Positions 34,971 to 43,904 of a DNA stretch of 64,000 bases are shown here, one piece after another. The DNA is from Echinicola sp. 20G. GTDB lineage: Bacteria > Bacteroidota > Bacteroidia > Cytophagales > Cyclobacteriaceae. The position numbers and the translations under genes were made by a program. Below the pieces are notes generated by a model. It worked only from the letters and a program-made list of their open reading frames with translations. It was not told the DNA's origin and did no database searches. The stretch's first letter is position 1; every line of letters starts with the position of its first letter. The stretch spans positions 3,540,501-3,604,500 of the forward strand of contig NZ_AP024154.1 in the NCBI RefSeq assembly GCF_015533855.1. Reading direction: 5' to 3'.

Positions 34971-36665
34971 ATGAAAAATACCTTTTATATCCCCTTGATT
35001 TTAATAACCCTTGTGGTTAACGTATTTCAGGTCAATGCGCAAAAAATTGCTGGTATTGACCCCGCCCTGTACGAGGGGGTGGAGTTTGACATGCCCAAAG
35101 TGAGGCTGCCTTCGTTTCCTGACAAGACGGTAAATATTATGGACTTTGGTGCTAAAGGTAATGGCATGTTTAAAAATACAGAAGCCTTTAAGCAAGCTAT
35201 TGAACAGCTTAGTCAAGAAGGTGGAGGTAAGATAATTGTGCCCAGAGGAATTTGGCTAACCGGCCCTATTACATTAAAAAGCCATATAAATCTTCACTTG
35301 GAAGAAGGAGCTTTAATCTTATTCAGTAGAGATTTTGATGATTATGCGTTGATCAAAACAAGTTTTGAAGGGTTGAATACGGTAAGGTGCGAATCGCCAA
35401 TCAATGCAGAAGGAGCTGAAAATATAGCCATCACAGGCTCAGGAGTAATTGATGGAAACGGTGATGCTTGGCGACCAGTTAAGAAAGGGAAAATGACCGA
35501 TAGCCAATGGAAGGCACTGAACAAGTCTGGAGGGGTGCTTTCAGAAGATGGTAAAATCTGGTTTCCAAGTGAATCTTCCAAAAAGGGATATATGAGCAGC
35601 ACGAACTTCAATGTGCCAGATTTGATATCTCAAGATGAATTGAACTCCGTGAAAGATTTTCTTCGGCCAGTAATGGTGAGCTTAGTGAAATGTAAGCAGG
35701 TGCTGTTGGATGGGCCTACCTTCCAGAATTCCCCTGCTTGGAACATTCATCCCTTGATGTGTGAAGATTTGGTCATCAGAAACCTTAGTGTCAGAAACCC
35801 TTGGTATAGTCAAAATGGGGATGGGCTTGATTTGGAGAGTTGTAAAAATACCTTGATTTATAATAACACTTTTGATGTAGGTGATGATGCCATCTGTTTC
35901 AAATCTGGGAAAGACAAAGATGGGAGAGAGAGAGGAATACCAACCGAGAACGCTATTGTGAAAAATAATACGGTGTATCATGCACATGGTGGTTTTGTGG
36001 TAGGAAGTGAAATGTCAGGAGGGGTCAGAAATGTCCATGTGTCTAAATGTACTTTTATCGGAACAGATGTGGGGTTGAGGTTTAAAAGCACTCGTGGTAG
36101 AGGAGGCGTAGTTGAGAATATTTTTATTTCAGACATTGATATGATCAATATTCCCACTGAGGCCATACGCTTTAACATGTTTTATGGTGGGAATAGTCCG
36201 GTTCTAGAAGAAGATCAAGATGCCTCTGATGAAGCTCGGGACGAAACCATAGTGCCCGTAACAGAAGAGACACCTGCTTTCAGGAATATATTTATGAAGA
36301 ACATAACGGCAACAGGTTCGGGAAAGGCAGGTTTTTTTATGGGGTTGCCTGAGAAAAGCTTGGAGAATGTTCATTTAGAGAATGCGATGCTTGAAGCAAA
36401 GGAGGGAATTACAGTAATTGATACAGATGGTTTGACTTTGATTAATGTAAAAGTAATTGCCGAAGAAACTTCAGCTCTGACAATCTATAACAGCCAAAAT
36501 GTAGAAGTAAAAGGTTTCGCTTTTAATGAAAATGACAAAAAGCCTGTTCGGGTTTTGGGTAGGTTGAGTCGTGATATCCATTTTGACCTTACTGATTTTA
36601 AATCTTATCAGGATCAACTGACATTAGGGAAAGAATTGCCCAAAGATGCCGTTAAAGTTCAATGA
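34971..36665 (+). CDS. GH28 polygalacturonase-family hydrolase (first copy)
   Basis: The 564 residues have a Sec signal (about 1-24, VNAQK) and a GH28 right-handed beta-helix. The family motifs are present in variant form: NGDGLD (282-287, usual NTD), GDDAIC with the Asp pair at 305-306, HAHGG (usual GHG) and RFKST (usual RIK). Catalytic aspartates are kept. A long acidic insertion (about 410-425, EEDQDASDEARDE) is unusual. The variants suggest activity on a decorated or rhamnogalacturonan-type substrate. The stop overlaps the CE12 start (ATGA). Confidence 0.9.
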   Translation: MKNTFYIPLILITLVVNVFQVNAQKIAGIDPALYEGVEFDMPKVRLPSFPDKTVNIMDFGAKGNGMFKNTEAFKQAIEQLSQEGGGKIIVPRGIWLTGPITLKSHINLHLEEGALILFSRDFDDYALIKTSFEGLNTVRCESPINAEGAENIAITGSGVIDGNGDAWRPVKKGKMTDSQWKALNKSGGVLSEDGKIWFPSESSKKGYMSSTNFNVPDLISQDELNSVKDFLRPVMVSLVKCKQVLLDGPTFQNSPAWNIHPLMCEDLVIRNLSVRNPWYSQNGDGLDLESCKNTLIYNNTFDVGDDAICFKSGKDKDGRERGIPTENAIVKNNTVYHAHGGFVVGSEMSGGVRNVHVSKCTFIGTDVGLRFKSTRGRGGVVENIFISDIDMINIPTEAIRFNMFYGGNSPVLEEDQDASDEARDETIVPVTEETPAFRNIFMKNITATGSGKAGFFMGLPEKSLENVHLENAMLEAKEGITVIDTDGLTLINVKVIAEETSALTIYNSQNVEVKGFAFNENDKKPVRVLGRLSRDIHFDLTDFKSYQDQLTLGKELPKDAVKVQ

Positions 36666-37426
36666 TTATGAAGAAAATATTATTAGTAATTTGTTCATTA
36701 TTAGTAGTCTTTGTGGGAATCACCTCTTTTCAGGAGAAGGAAAAAGAGATTACTATTTTTTTGATAGGTGACTCTACGTTGGCCAACAAGCCATATTCTG
36801 GGAGCAATCCTGAAAAAGGCTGGGGGCAGGTGTTTGGGCTGTATTTTAAGGATGGTGTAAAAGTTGAAAATCATGCGTTAAATGGACGCAGCACTAAGAG
36901 TTTTAGGGATGAAGGGCACTGGGACAAAGTTTTCCAAAGTATCCAACCGGGAGACTATGTCTTCATAGAGTTTGGTCATAATGATCAAAAGGAAAAATCT
37001 CCGGATCGATATGCTGCTCCCGATACGGATTATAGAAATAATCTGATCAGGTATATCCAAGAAACTTATCAAAAAGGAGGCAAACCAATTTTGGCCACTC
37101 CAATTACCAGGAGAAGTTTTGATGAAAATGGAATATTACAAGATACCCATGGCCGGTATTCGGAAGTAGTGCGAGAGGTTGCGGAAGAGTACAGCCTGCC
37201 TCTTTTCGATATGCACAAAAAAACCATTGAAGTATTGGAGCAGTTTGGGGTGGAGAAATCGAAAGAATTGTTTTTGCATTACAGGCCGGGGGATTATGTT
37301 AAATTTCCAGAAGGAAGATCGGATGATACCCACCTTTCTCCAACAGGCGCATTCAAGTGTTGTGACCTTGCTGTGGAAGAACTAAAAAGGGAAATTCCAG
37401 AGCTGGTTATTTTCTTAAAAGAATAA
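36662..37426 (+). CDS. Rhamnogalacturonan acetylesterase-like SGNH hydrolase (CE12), copy 1
   Basis: The 254 residues have an N-terminal signal (about 1-24) and an SGNH fold. Block I IFLIGDSTLANK holds the catalytic Ser, block II NHALNGRSTKSF the Gly, block III FIEFGHNDQKEKSP the Asn, and block V DDTHLSPTGA the Asp and His. CE12 members deacetylate rhamnogalacturonan I. A second CE12 gene follows 2 bp later, so the two are transcribed together; the start may also be the second ATG at 36668. Confidence 0.91.
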   Translation: MIMKKILLVICSLLVVFVGITSFQEKEKEITIFLIGDSTLANKPYSGSNPEKGWGQVFGLYFKDGVKVENHALNGRSTKSFRDEGHWDKVFQSIQPGDYVFIEFGHNDQKEKSPDRYAAPDTDYRNNLIRYIQETYQKGGKPILATPITRRSFDENGILQDTHGRYSEVVREVAEEYSLPLFDMHKKTIEVLEQFGVEKSKELFLHYRPGDYVKFPEGRSDDTHLSPTGAFKCCDLAVEELKREIPELVIFLKE

Positions 37427-37428
37427 GG

Positions 37429-38241
37429 ATGAAACTAAGACTGAAGAAATACTTAAGCTTCTCGCTCATTCTTTTGTTTTTAGCTTTTTTGGGATTCAGA
37501 CCAAAGGAAAAGATTGTCAAGGTTTACCTGATTGGAGATTCAACTATGGCTGATTATAATGATGACTATGATCCTGGGAAAGATTATATGAAAACAAGGT
37601 ATCCTGTGACGGGATGGGGCCAAGTTTTCCAACCTTTTATGAGTAAGGCGAACTTGTCCAGTCTGAGAGGTATAATTCAAGGGGATTCGGTGCTAGTCGA
37701 TGATCGAGCGAGGGGAGGAAGAAGTACGAGAACTTTTTTTGAAGAGGGGCGATGGAGAGAAGTTTATGAAACGCTTAATGAGGGGGACTTGGTCTTAATG
37801 CAATTTGGACATAATGATGCTGCGGAAAATAAACCAGAGCGGTATGTAAATATCGAGGGCTACAAGGAGTACATCAGACTTTACGTAAACCAAACTAGGC
37901 AAAAAAAGGCAATTCCAGTTGTTTTGACCCCGGTTAACAGAAATTACCCTTGGAAAGAAGGGAAGCTTCAAAATGTGCATGGAGAATACTACCAAGCCGC
38001 AATAGAAGTAGCAGAAGAATTGGATGCTTTGTTGATTGATCTTACACAATTGTCCATGGATTATTTTACCCAAAAAGGCAAAGAATATGTCACGGATCAC
38101 TATTTTATGAATTTTGGTCCGGGAATTTACGAGGCTTATCCAGAGGGTAGTAATGACAATACCCATTTTCAGCCTGAAGGGGCCAAAGCGGTAGCCGGAC
38201 TGGTTTATCAGGCTATGACTCAATTGAAAATTAATCAATAA
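37429..38241 (+). CDS. Rhamnogalacturonan acetylesterase-like SGNH hydrolase (CE12), copy 2
   Basis: The 270 residues share the CE12 blocks VYLIGDSTMADYN (Ser), DDRARGGRSTRTFFEEGRW (Gly), LMQFGHNDAAENKP (Asn) and NDNTHFQPEGA (Asp, His), after a signal-anchor-like N-terminus (about 1-24). An insert after block I (about 40-75) is longer than in copy 1. Adjacent divergent copies suggest different acetylation positions or oligomer sizes, an inference only. It lies 2 bp after copy 1 and 16 bp before the CE8-esterase fusion. Confidence 0.9.
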   Translation: MKLRLKKYLSFSLILLFLAFLGFRPKEKIVKVYLIGDSTMADYNDDYDPGKDYMKTRYPVTGWGQVFQPFMSKANLSSLRGIIQGDSVLVDDRARGGRSTRTFFEEGRWREVYETLNEGDLVLMQFGHNDAAENKPERYVNIEGYKEYIRLYVNQTRQKKAIPVVLTPVNRNYPWKEGKLQNVHGEYYQAAIEVAEELDALLIDLTQLSMDYFTQKGKEYVTDHYFMNFGPGIYEAYPEGSNDNTHFQPEGAKAVAGLVYQAMTQLKINQ

Positions 38242-38257
38242 TTTTATTAATGGAGAT

Positions 38258-40180
38258 ATGAATTTGATGATTCAGGTTATAAACAGAAAAGGTCTTGTAT
38301 TGGCCATCTTTCTGATAAGTACTTTAAGTCATCTCAGCTTTTCCCAACATGTCAATTCCTATCCAAAAGATGGTAAAATCAAGGATCTAAAAGGAAAAGT
38401 TCAAGAAGATATAGTAGTGGCTAAGGATGGGTCAGGAGATTTTTTATATATCGCTGATGCATTGGAAGCAATCAGGGTCTATCTTCCAAAACCAATAACC
38501 GTCTACATCAAGGAAGGTGTCTATAAAGAAAAGCTTGAAATACCTGGAACCATTACCAATGTTACTTTCAAAGGAGATGGTCCTGATAAAACCATCATTA
38601 CTTTCGATGATCATACCGGCAAAAATTACATGGATACTTTTGATTCCTATACACTTTTGGTATGGGGCAACAGTTTGATGTTTAGGGACCTGACTATTCA
38701 AAATACAGCTGGAAGTGTTGGGCAAGCGGTGGCATTGCATGCTGAGGGAGATCGATTGGTCTTTGAAAATTGTCATTTTAAGGGAGACCAAGATACCATG
38801 TTTGCTTCTGGTGAGAATAGCAGACAATACTATAAGGATTGCTATATAGAAGGTACTACTGATTTTATATTTGGATCTGCAACGGCTTTGTTCGAAAATT
38901 GTGAAATACATTCTAAAGCCAATTCGTATATCACAGCAGCCTCAACACCTGATTGGGTGGATTATGGTTATGTGTTTAAAGACTGTAGGCTTACTGCCGA
39001 GGAAGGTGTCGATAGGGTTTTTTTAGGTCGGCCATGGAGAGATTATGCCCAAACTGTGTTTATCGATTGTGAAATGGGAGACCATATCGTACCTGAGGGC
39101 TGGCATAACTGGGGTAGTCCGGAAAAAGAAAAGACTACATTCTATGCCGAATATAATTCTATCGGACCAGGAGCCAATGTGAAGTCAAGGGTAGATTGGG
39201 CACATAAGCTTACAGATGAAGAGGCCCTTGCTTTTACCAAAGAACATATTTTTAAGGGGAGTGGTAAGTCAGTAAATGCTGATGGTTTTGCATGGTATGG
39301 TTATGAAAAAGATACTTCTTTTACTTTAAATAGTTCGTATAAAAAGTACAGTAAAAACCTTCCTGATATCCAACCGGTTTATGCTGAAAGTATAGGTGGA
39401 GTGCAGGAGGAAATGAATATTCCCTATAAAAACCTGGGCTATCGTGAGCTTCAACTGGATGTATTTTATCCAGAAAATAGAGCGTCAAAAGCCATTCCTG
39501 GGATATTATTTGTACATGGAGGTGGTTGGAGGTCTGGAGATCGATCCATGCAAGCACCCATGGCCAAAGCATTGGCAACAAAAGGATATGTGACGGCAGT
39601 AATGGATTATAGGTTGTCACTGGAAGCATCGTATCCAGCCGGAGTCCATGATGTGAAAGATGCCATAAAATGGCTAAAGGATCATGCAGAAGAGTTTAAT
39701 TTGGATACCAATAAAGTGGCCATATCAGGAGGGTCAGCCGGAGGGCAGTTGGCTGCCTTGGTTGGGACAACCAATGGCGTGAAGAAATATGAGGCTACTA
39801 AAGGCAATTATAAGTCTAGCTCAGAAGTTCATGCCATCATTGATATGGATGGGGTTTTGGCTTTTCATCATCCAGAATCTGCTGAAGGTACAGTGGCTGC
39901 TCAATGGCTGGGAGGTACTTATTCAGAAATACCTGAGACTTGGGATGAAGCCTCGGCATTGTATCAGGTACGTGACGGAGCAGTTCCCATATTGTTTATC
40001 AACAGTCAGTATCCAAGATTTCATGCAGGGCAAGAGGATATGATAAGAAAGTTGGATCAGTTAGGGGTTTATTCGGAAGTACATACCTTCCCCAATTCGC
40101 CGCACCCTTATTGGCTTTTTGAACCTTGGTTCACACCAACAGTAAATTTAATGGATAAGTTTTTAAGAAAAATTTGGTGA
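38258..40180 (+). CDS. Bifunctional CE8 pectin methylesterase / alpha-beta hydrolase esterase
   Basis: The 640 residues join two enzymes. After a Sec signal (about 1-30) a CE8 beta-helix (about 48-345) has GQAVALHAEGDRLVFENC, KGDQDTMF, GTTDFIFGSATALFENC and FLGRPWRDYAQTVFID. After a linker (about 346-385), an acetyl-esterase-type alpha/beta hydrolase (about 390-640) has oxyanion motif LFVHGGGWRSGDR (His420) and nucleophile SGGSAGGQ (Ser493), with a C-terminal SPHPYWLFEPW. One polypeptide could thus remove methyl and acetyl groups from pectin. It ends 34 bp before the first susC operator. Confidence 0.92.
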   Translation: MNLMIQVINRKGLVLAIFLISTLSHLSFSQHVNSYPKDGKIKDLKGKVQEDIVVAKDGSGDFLYIADALEAIRVYLPKPITVYIKEGVYKEKLEIPGTITNVTFKGDGPDKTIITFDDHTGKNYMDTFDSYTLLVWGNSLMFRDLTIQNTAGSVGQAVALHAEGDRLVFENCHFKGDQDTMFASGENSRQYYKDCYIEGTTDFIFGSATALFENCEIHSKANSYITAASTPDWVDYGYVFKDCRLTAEEGVDRVFLGRPWRDYAQTVFIDCEMGDHIVPEGWHNWGSPEKEKTTFYAEYNSIGPGANVKSRVDWAHKLTDEEALAFTKEHIFKGSGKSVNADGFAWYGYEKDTSFTLNSSYKKYSKNLPDIQPVYAESIGGVQEEMNIPYKNLGYRELQLDVFYPENRASKAIPGILFVHGGGWRSGDRSMQAPMAKALATKGYVTAVMDYRLSLEASYPAGVHDVKDAIKWLKDHAEEFNLDTNKVAISGGSAGGQLAALVGTTNGVKKYEATKGNYKSSSEVHAIIDMDGVLAFHHPESAEGTVAAQWLGGTYSEIPETWDEASALYQVRDGAVPILFINSQYPRFHAGQEDMIRKLDQLGVYSEVHTFPNSPHPYWLFEPWFTPTVNLMDKFLRKIW

Positions 40181-40208
40181 GTAAAACGCTTTTTTGCTGC
40201 AAAAAATC

Positions 40209-40259
40209 GGAATCGATTGCGTAAAAGGTAATCGATTGCACAGTATTGAATCGATTTAG
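40209..40259. promoter_or_regulatory. Tandem array of three LacI-type operators
   Basis: Three AATCGATT cores have centres at 40214.5, 40233.5 and 40252.5, an exact 19-bp period. The first two continue as AATCGATTGC; the third is AATCGATTTAG and weaker. They match the sites near lacI and uxaC. Confidence 0.6.
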
Positions 40260-40388
40260 TATTCTGTATTTTAATATTGTTGGATGAATAGATTGATTGT
40301 TGTGAGAAATTCCCTTTAAATAGATTTTAATATTGGAATTATGAATAAGTGTAAAATTAACTTGTATATGAAAATTTAATTGATTAAT

Positions 40389-40406
40389 ATGCAATCGATT
40401 GCGCAA
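40389..40406. promoter_or_regulatory. LacI-type operator upstream of susC
   Basis: ATGCAATCGATTGCGCAA carries the perfect palindrome GCAATCGATTGC, 144 bp after the third tandem site and about 200 bp before the susC ATG. Confidence 0.65.
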
Positions 40407-40598
40407 CATGTATCTGTTTGCATGATCAATTAGTCATTTGATTAATAAACCCTTAATTATAAATAACATGAAATTCCCCCGCATTACGTCCCCTCCGAGG
40501 ACATAGACAATACCTACTTTTATTGTGTGGATTTATAAAGAGAGCTAATCAACTTTCTGATCACAAATATTTATTAACAAAACCCAATCAATATCGAA

Positions 40599-43500
40599 AT
40601 GAAGTTTACCAAAAACTTATCGGGTATTTCCCGGTATCTCTCGCTGTTTTTGCTGCTTACGGTATTCTCAATGGTTGAACTTTATGCACAATCATTGACG
40701 ATTACAGGAGTAGTAAAGGGCTCAGATGGTGAAACCGTTCCTGGTGTCACCGTATTGTTAAAAGGAACTGGCACTGGTACAAGTACTGATATGGAAGGTG
40801 CTTACACACTTGCCGTCAACGATCCTAATGGAACCTTGATCTTTTCATCTATTGGGATGATAAAGCAAGAAATTGCCATTGAAGGGAGGAGCACTATTGA
40901 TGTGACCATGGAAATGGATGTAGCACAATTGGATATGGTAGAGGTAGTGGATTACGGATATGGAACTGTCAAGCGAGCAGATATGACAGGTTCTGTAGCT
41001 TCAATGTCAGGTAAGGAACTGGCAAAAATCCCTGTAGCCAGTGCTGCACAGGCCATTACAGGACGTCTTCCCGGTGTAAATGTATTGACCACTGACGGTT
41101 CTCCAGATGCAGAAGTGGTTATTCGTGTTCGTGGTGGAGGCTCCGTGACCCAGGATAATTCACCACTTTATGTAGTGGATGGATTTATCGTAGGAAGTAT
41201 ACGTGATATTCCCCCTACGGATATAGAGACTATTACGGTTTTGAAAGATGCTGCAGCAACAGCTATTTATGGTGCACAAGCCGCAAACGGTGTAATTGTT
41301 ATCACCACCAAAACTCCTCAAGCGGGAAAAACTTCTATTTCTTATAATAACTTTTTCCAGTGGAAACAGCTGCCAAAGGACAGAAGATATGAGGTATTGG
41401 ACCCTTATGAGTATGTTTTGGCAAATTATGAATATGCTAAACTTCAGTCTGATGCAGCGGTAAGAAATTTTGAGAGATACTATGGAGTGTACGATGACTT
41501 GGAGCTTTATCAACAAAAACCTGGAACTGATTGGCAAGAAGAACTTTTTGGTGATCCCAAACTTAGCCAGTATCATAATTTGAGTGTTTCTGGAGGCACC
41601 GAAAAAACAAAAATGATGCTTAGCTTGACCAATAATACAGATGAAGGTCTAATGCTGAACTCTGGGTATAAGAGAAATGTAATCAACTTTAAGTTAAGTC
41701 ATGATTTAGCCGATAGACTTAAAATGGACATAGGCACCAGGATCACACATACCATTGTGGATGGGGCTGGTACATCAGGAAGTGCCCAAATCAACATCAA
41801 AGATGCAGTACAGACAAGACCAGTAAATGGTATTGCTGATGAATTGGATATAGATGTGAATCAAGTGAATTCCGAGGATGATTTCCAATCTTTTCTTTTG
41901 AGTCTGGTAAGCCCGGTGGAATTAGCCAAGCAAGATTGGAGAAAGAGGACAGAATATGACTATGTATTCAATGCAGGATTGACTTGGTCCATCATTGATA
42001 ATTTGGACTTCAAATCTACTTTTAATGGTTCCAGAGACTTTAGAAATGACTTAAGATTTTATGGTCCACTGACCGGAGAGTCCTTCAATAATGGAGGTAG
42101 TTTACCATTGGGAGTGAAAAGCGAGAGAAGTACTTTCTCTTACCGCTGGTTGAATAGTGTCTCTTATAAGTTTGACAACCTAGGTGATCATGATTTGGAC
42201 TTCTTGGTTGGACAGGAAGTTTATTCCAGTGGGGGAAACAGTGATATGGTTCGTGTGGAGGACTTTAGACTTTCCATTACTCCAGAAGAGCTTTTTGCCA
42301 ATATGACCTTCGGTAGAGTTGATCGCCATGAGACCAATGAGTTTACAGATGTAAATAGATTCTCCCTATTTGGTCGAGCCAATTACCAATACTTAGGTAA
42401 ATATTTAGTTACGGCAACCATTAGGTCTGATGCGTCCAGCAAGTTTGCTAAAGAAAATAGAGTTGGGATTTTCCCTGCTTTAGCTGTCGGGTGGAAAATC
42501 TCTGAAGAGGACTTTTTGAAGACATCTTCTTGGGTGGATGAATTGAAATTAAGATTGAGTATAGGTGAAACTGGAAATGACAGAATTGAAGCAACAGCAA
42601 CTCAGTTCTTGTTCCAAGGTTCTACCAATAGAGGCCCTGGATTTGGCAACGTGGATAATGTTTATTACACACCAAGTAGCAGTACGCTTTATAACCCTGA
42701 CCTAGTATGGGAAACTACCGTAACCAAAAACATTGGTTTGGACTTTACCCTTTTCAAGGCCAAAGTAGAAGGTAGCTTGGACTTTTATAAGAACACAACC
42801 AATGATTTGTTATTGCAGTCAGCCATTCCACCTAACACAGGTTTTAATACTCAATGGGACAATATTGGTAGTACCTCCAACAAGGGAGTGGAATTGGGGA
42901 TCAATGCTTTCTTGATCGATCGACCTGATTTCTCCTTATCTGTGAACTTTAACACAGGCTTTAATAGGGCCAAAGTTGAAGAATTGGATGGTACCAATGA
43001 GCGCTTCTTCCAGTCCAATTGGGCCAGTACGGATCTGAATAATATCAATGATTTCTACCTAAGGGTAGGAGGAAGAATTGGTGATATCTACGGTTACGTG
43101 ACTGATGGAATGTATTCTACGGATGATTTTGAAGGATATGATGCAGCCGCAGATGAATATATTCTAAAAGAAGGTGTGCCCAACTCCACTTCTGTAGTAG
43201 GTAATACCAATATCAGACCTGGTTTCTTAAAGCTAAAAGACTTAAACGGTGATGGTGAGATCAATGCAGATGACCGACAGGTGATTGGAAATACCCTTCC
43301 GAAAAATCAAGGTGGCTTTGGGATCAATGCCAGATGGAAAGGATTTGATGCGGCTATCTTCTTCAATTACCAATACGGTAATGATGTCTACAACACTGGT
43401 AAAATCCAATATAACCAATTCAGAAGGGTTACTTACGGTAACATGCTTACCACCATGTCTTCTGACAATAGGTTTACTTACCTAGATGTAGATGGAGCTT

Positions 43501-43886
43501 ATACAGGTACCCCGGGTGAAATTGTGACAGACTTGGGTCAATTGGCTGAGTTGAATGAAAATAAGAATATCTGGTCTCACAATAGCTATGGGATTGCAGG
43601 AGCGGTTATCCATAGTTGGGCTGTAGAAGATGGTTCTTTTATCAGGTTGAACAACCTGACTCTAGGTTATTCTTTGCCTCGCGAATTGATTTCACGAATT
43701 GGATTGTCTCAATTCAGAGTATATGCAACAGGTAGTAATCTGAAACTTTGGACAGATTATTCAGGATATGACCCAGAAGTGAGTACTACAAGAAGCAGTA
43801 GTTATGCTGCCCTGACACCTGGTGTGGATTATTCATCTTTCCCTCGCAGCAGGTCTTATACCGTAGGCTTAAATATTACATTCTAA
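40599..43886 (+). CDS. SusC-like TonB-dependent outer-membrane transporter
   Basis: The 1095 residues start with a Sec signal (about 1-31, LYAQS), then a carboxypeptidase-regulatory-like domain (about 33-110; ITGVVKGSDGETVPGVTVLLKGTGTGTSTDMEGAYTL), a plug domain (about 118-235; AITGRLPGVNVLTTDGSPDAEVVIRVRGGGS, VVDGFIVGSIRDIPPTDIETI) and the 22-strand barrel ending YTVGLNITF. It imports oligosaccharides, here presumably pectin-derived, with TonB energy. SusD follows after 18 bp. Likely induced through the LacI-type sites upstream. Confidence 0.95.
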   Translation: MKFTKNLSGISRYLSLFLLLTVFSMVELYAQSLTITGVVKGSDGETVPGVTVLLKGTGTGTSTDMEGAYTLAVNDPNGTLIFSSIGMIKQEIAIEGRSTIDVTMEMDVAQLDMVEVVDYGYGTVKRADMTGSVASMSGKELAKIPVASAAQAITGRLPGVNVLTTDGSPDAEVVIRVRGGGSVTQDNSPLYVVDGFIVGSIRDIPPTDIETITVLKDAAATAIYGAQAANGVIVITTKTPQAGKTSISYNNFFQWKQLPKDRRYEVLDPYEYVLANYEYAKLQSDAAVRNFERYYGVYDDLELYQQKPGTDWQEELFGDPKLSQYHNLSVSGGTEKTKMMLSLTNNTDEGLMLNSGYKRNVINFKLSHDLADRLKMDIGTRITHTIVDGAGTSGSAQINIKDAVQTRPVNGIADELDIDVNQVNSEDDFQSFLLSLVSPVELAKQDWRKRTEYDYVFNAGLTWSIIDNLDFKSTFNGSRDFRNDLRFYGPLTGESFNNGGSLPLGVKSERSTFSYRWLNSVSYKFDNLGDHDLDFLVGQEVYSSGGNSDMVRVEDFRLSITPEELFANMTFGRVDRHETNEFTDVNRFSLFGRANYQYLGKYLVTATIRSDASSKFAKENRVGIFPALAVGWKISEEDFLKTSSWVDELKLRLSIGETGNDRIEATATQFLFQGSTNRGPGFGNVDNVYYTPSSSTLYNPDLVWETTVTKNIGLDFTLFKAKVEGSLDFYKNTTNDLLLQSAIPPNTGFNTQWDNIGSTSNKGVELGINAFLIDRPDFSLSVNFNTGFNRAKVEELDGTNERFFQSNWASTDLNNINDFYLRVGGRIGDIYGYVTDGMYSTDDFEGYDAAADEYILKEGVPNSTSVVGNTNIRPGFLKLKDLNGDGEINADDRQVIGNTLPKNQGGFGINARWKGFDAAIFFNYQYGNDVYNTGKIQYNQFRRVTYGNMLTTMSSDNRFTYLDVDGAYTGTPGEIVTDLGQLAELNENKNIWSHNSYGIAGAVIHSWAVEDGSFIRLNNLTLGYSLPRELISRIGLSQFRVYATGSNLKLWTDYSGYDPEVSTTRSSSYAALTPGVDYSSFPRSRSYTVGLNITF

Positions 43887-43904
43887 AAAGAGATTAGCAG
43901 TATT

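Larger units (their letters stand above)
40181..40598. other. Control region upstream of susC
   Basis: A 418-bp AT-rich region with three operator-like palindromes at 19-bp period (40209-40259) and a fourth at 40389-40406. Transcription signals for susC must lie downstream of these; no exact TAnnTTTG box was found. No ORF is supported. Confidence 0.6.
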
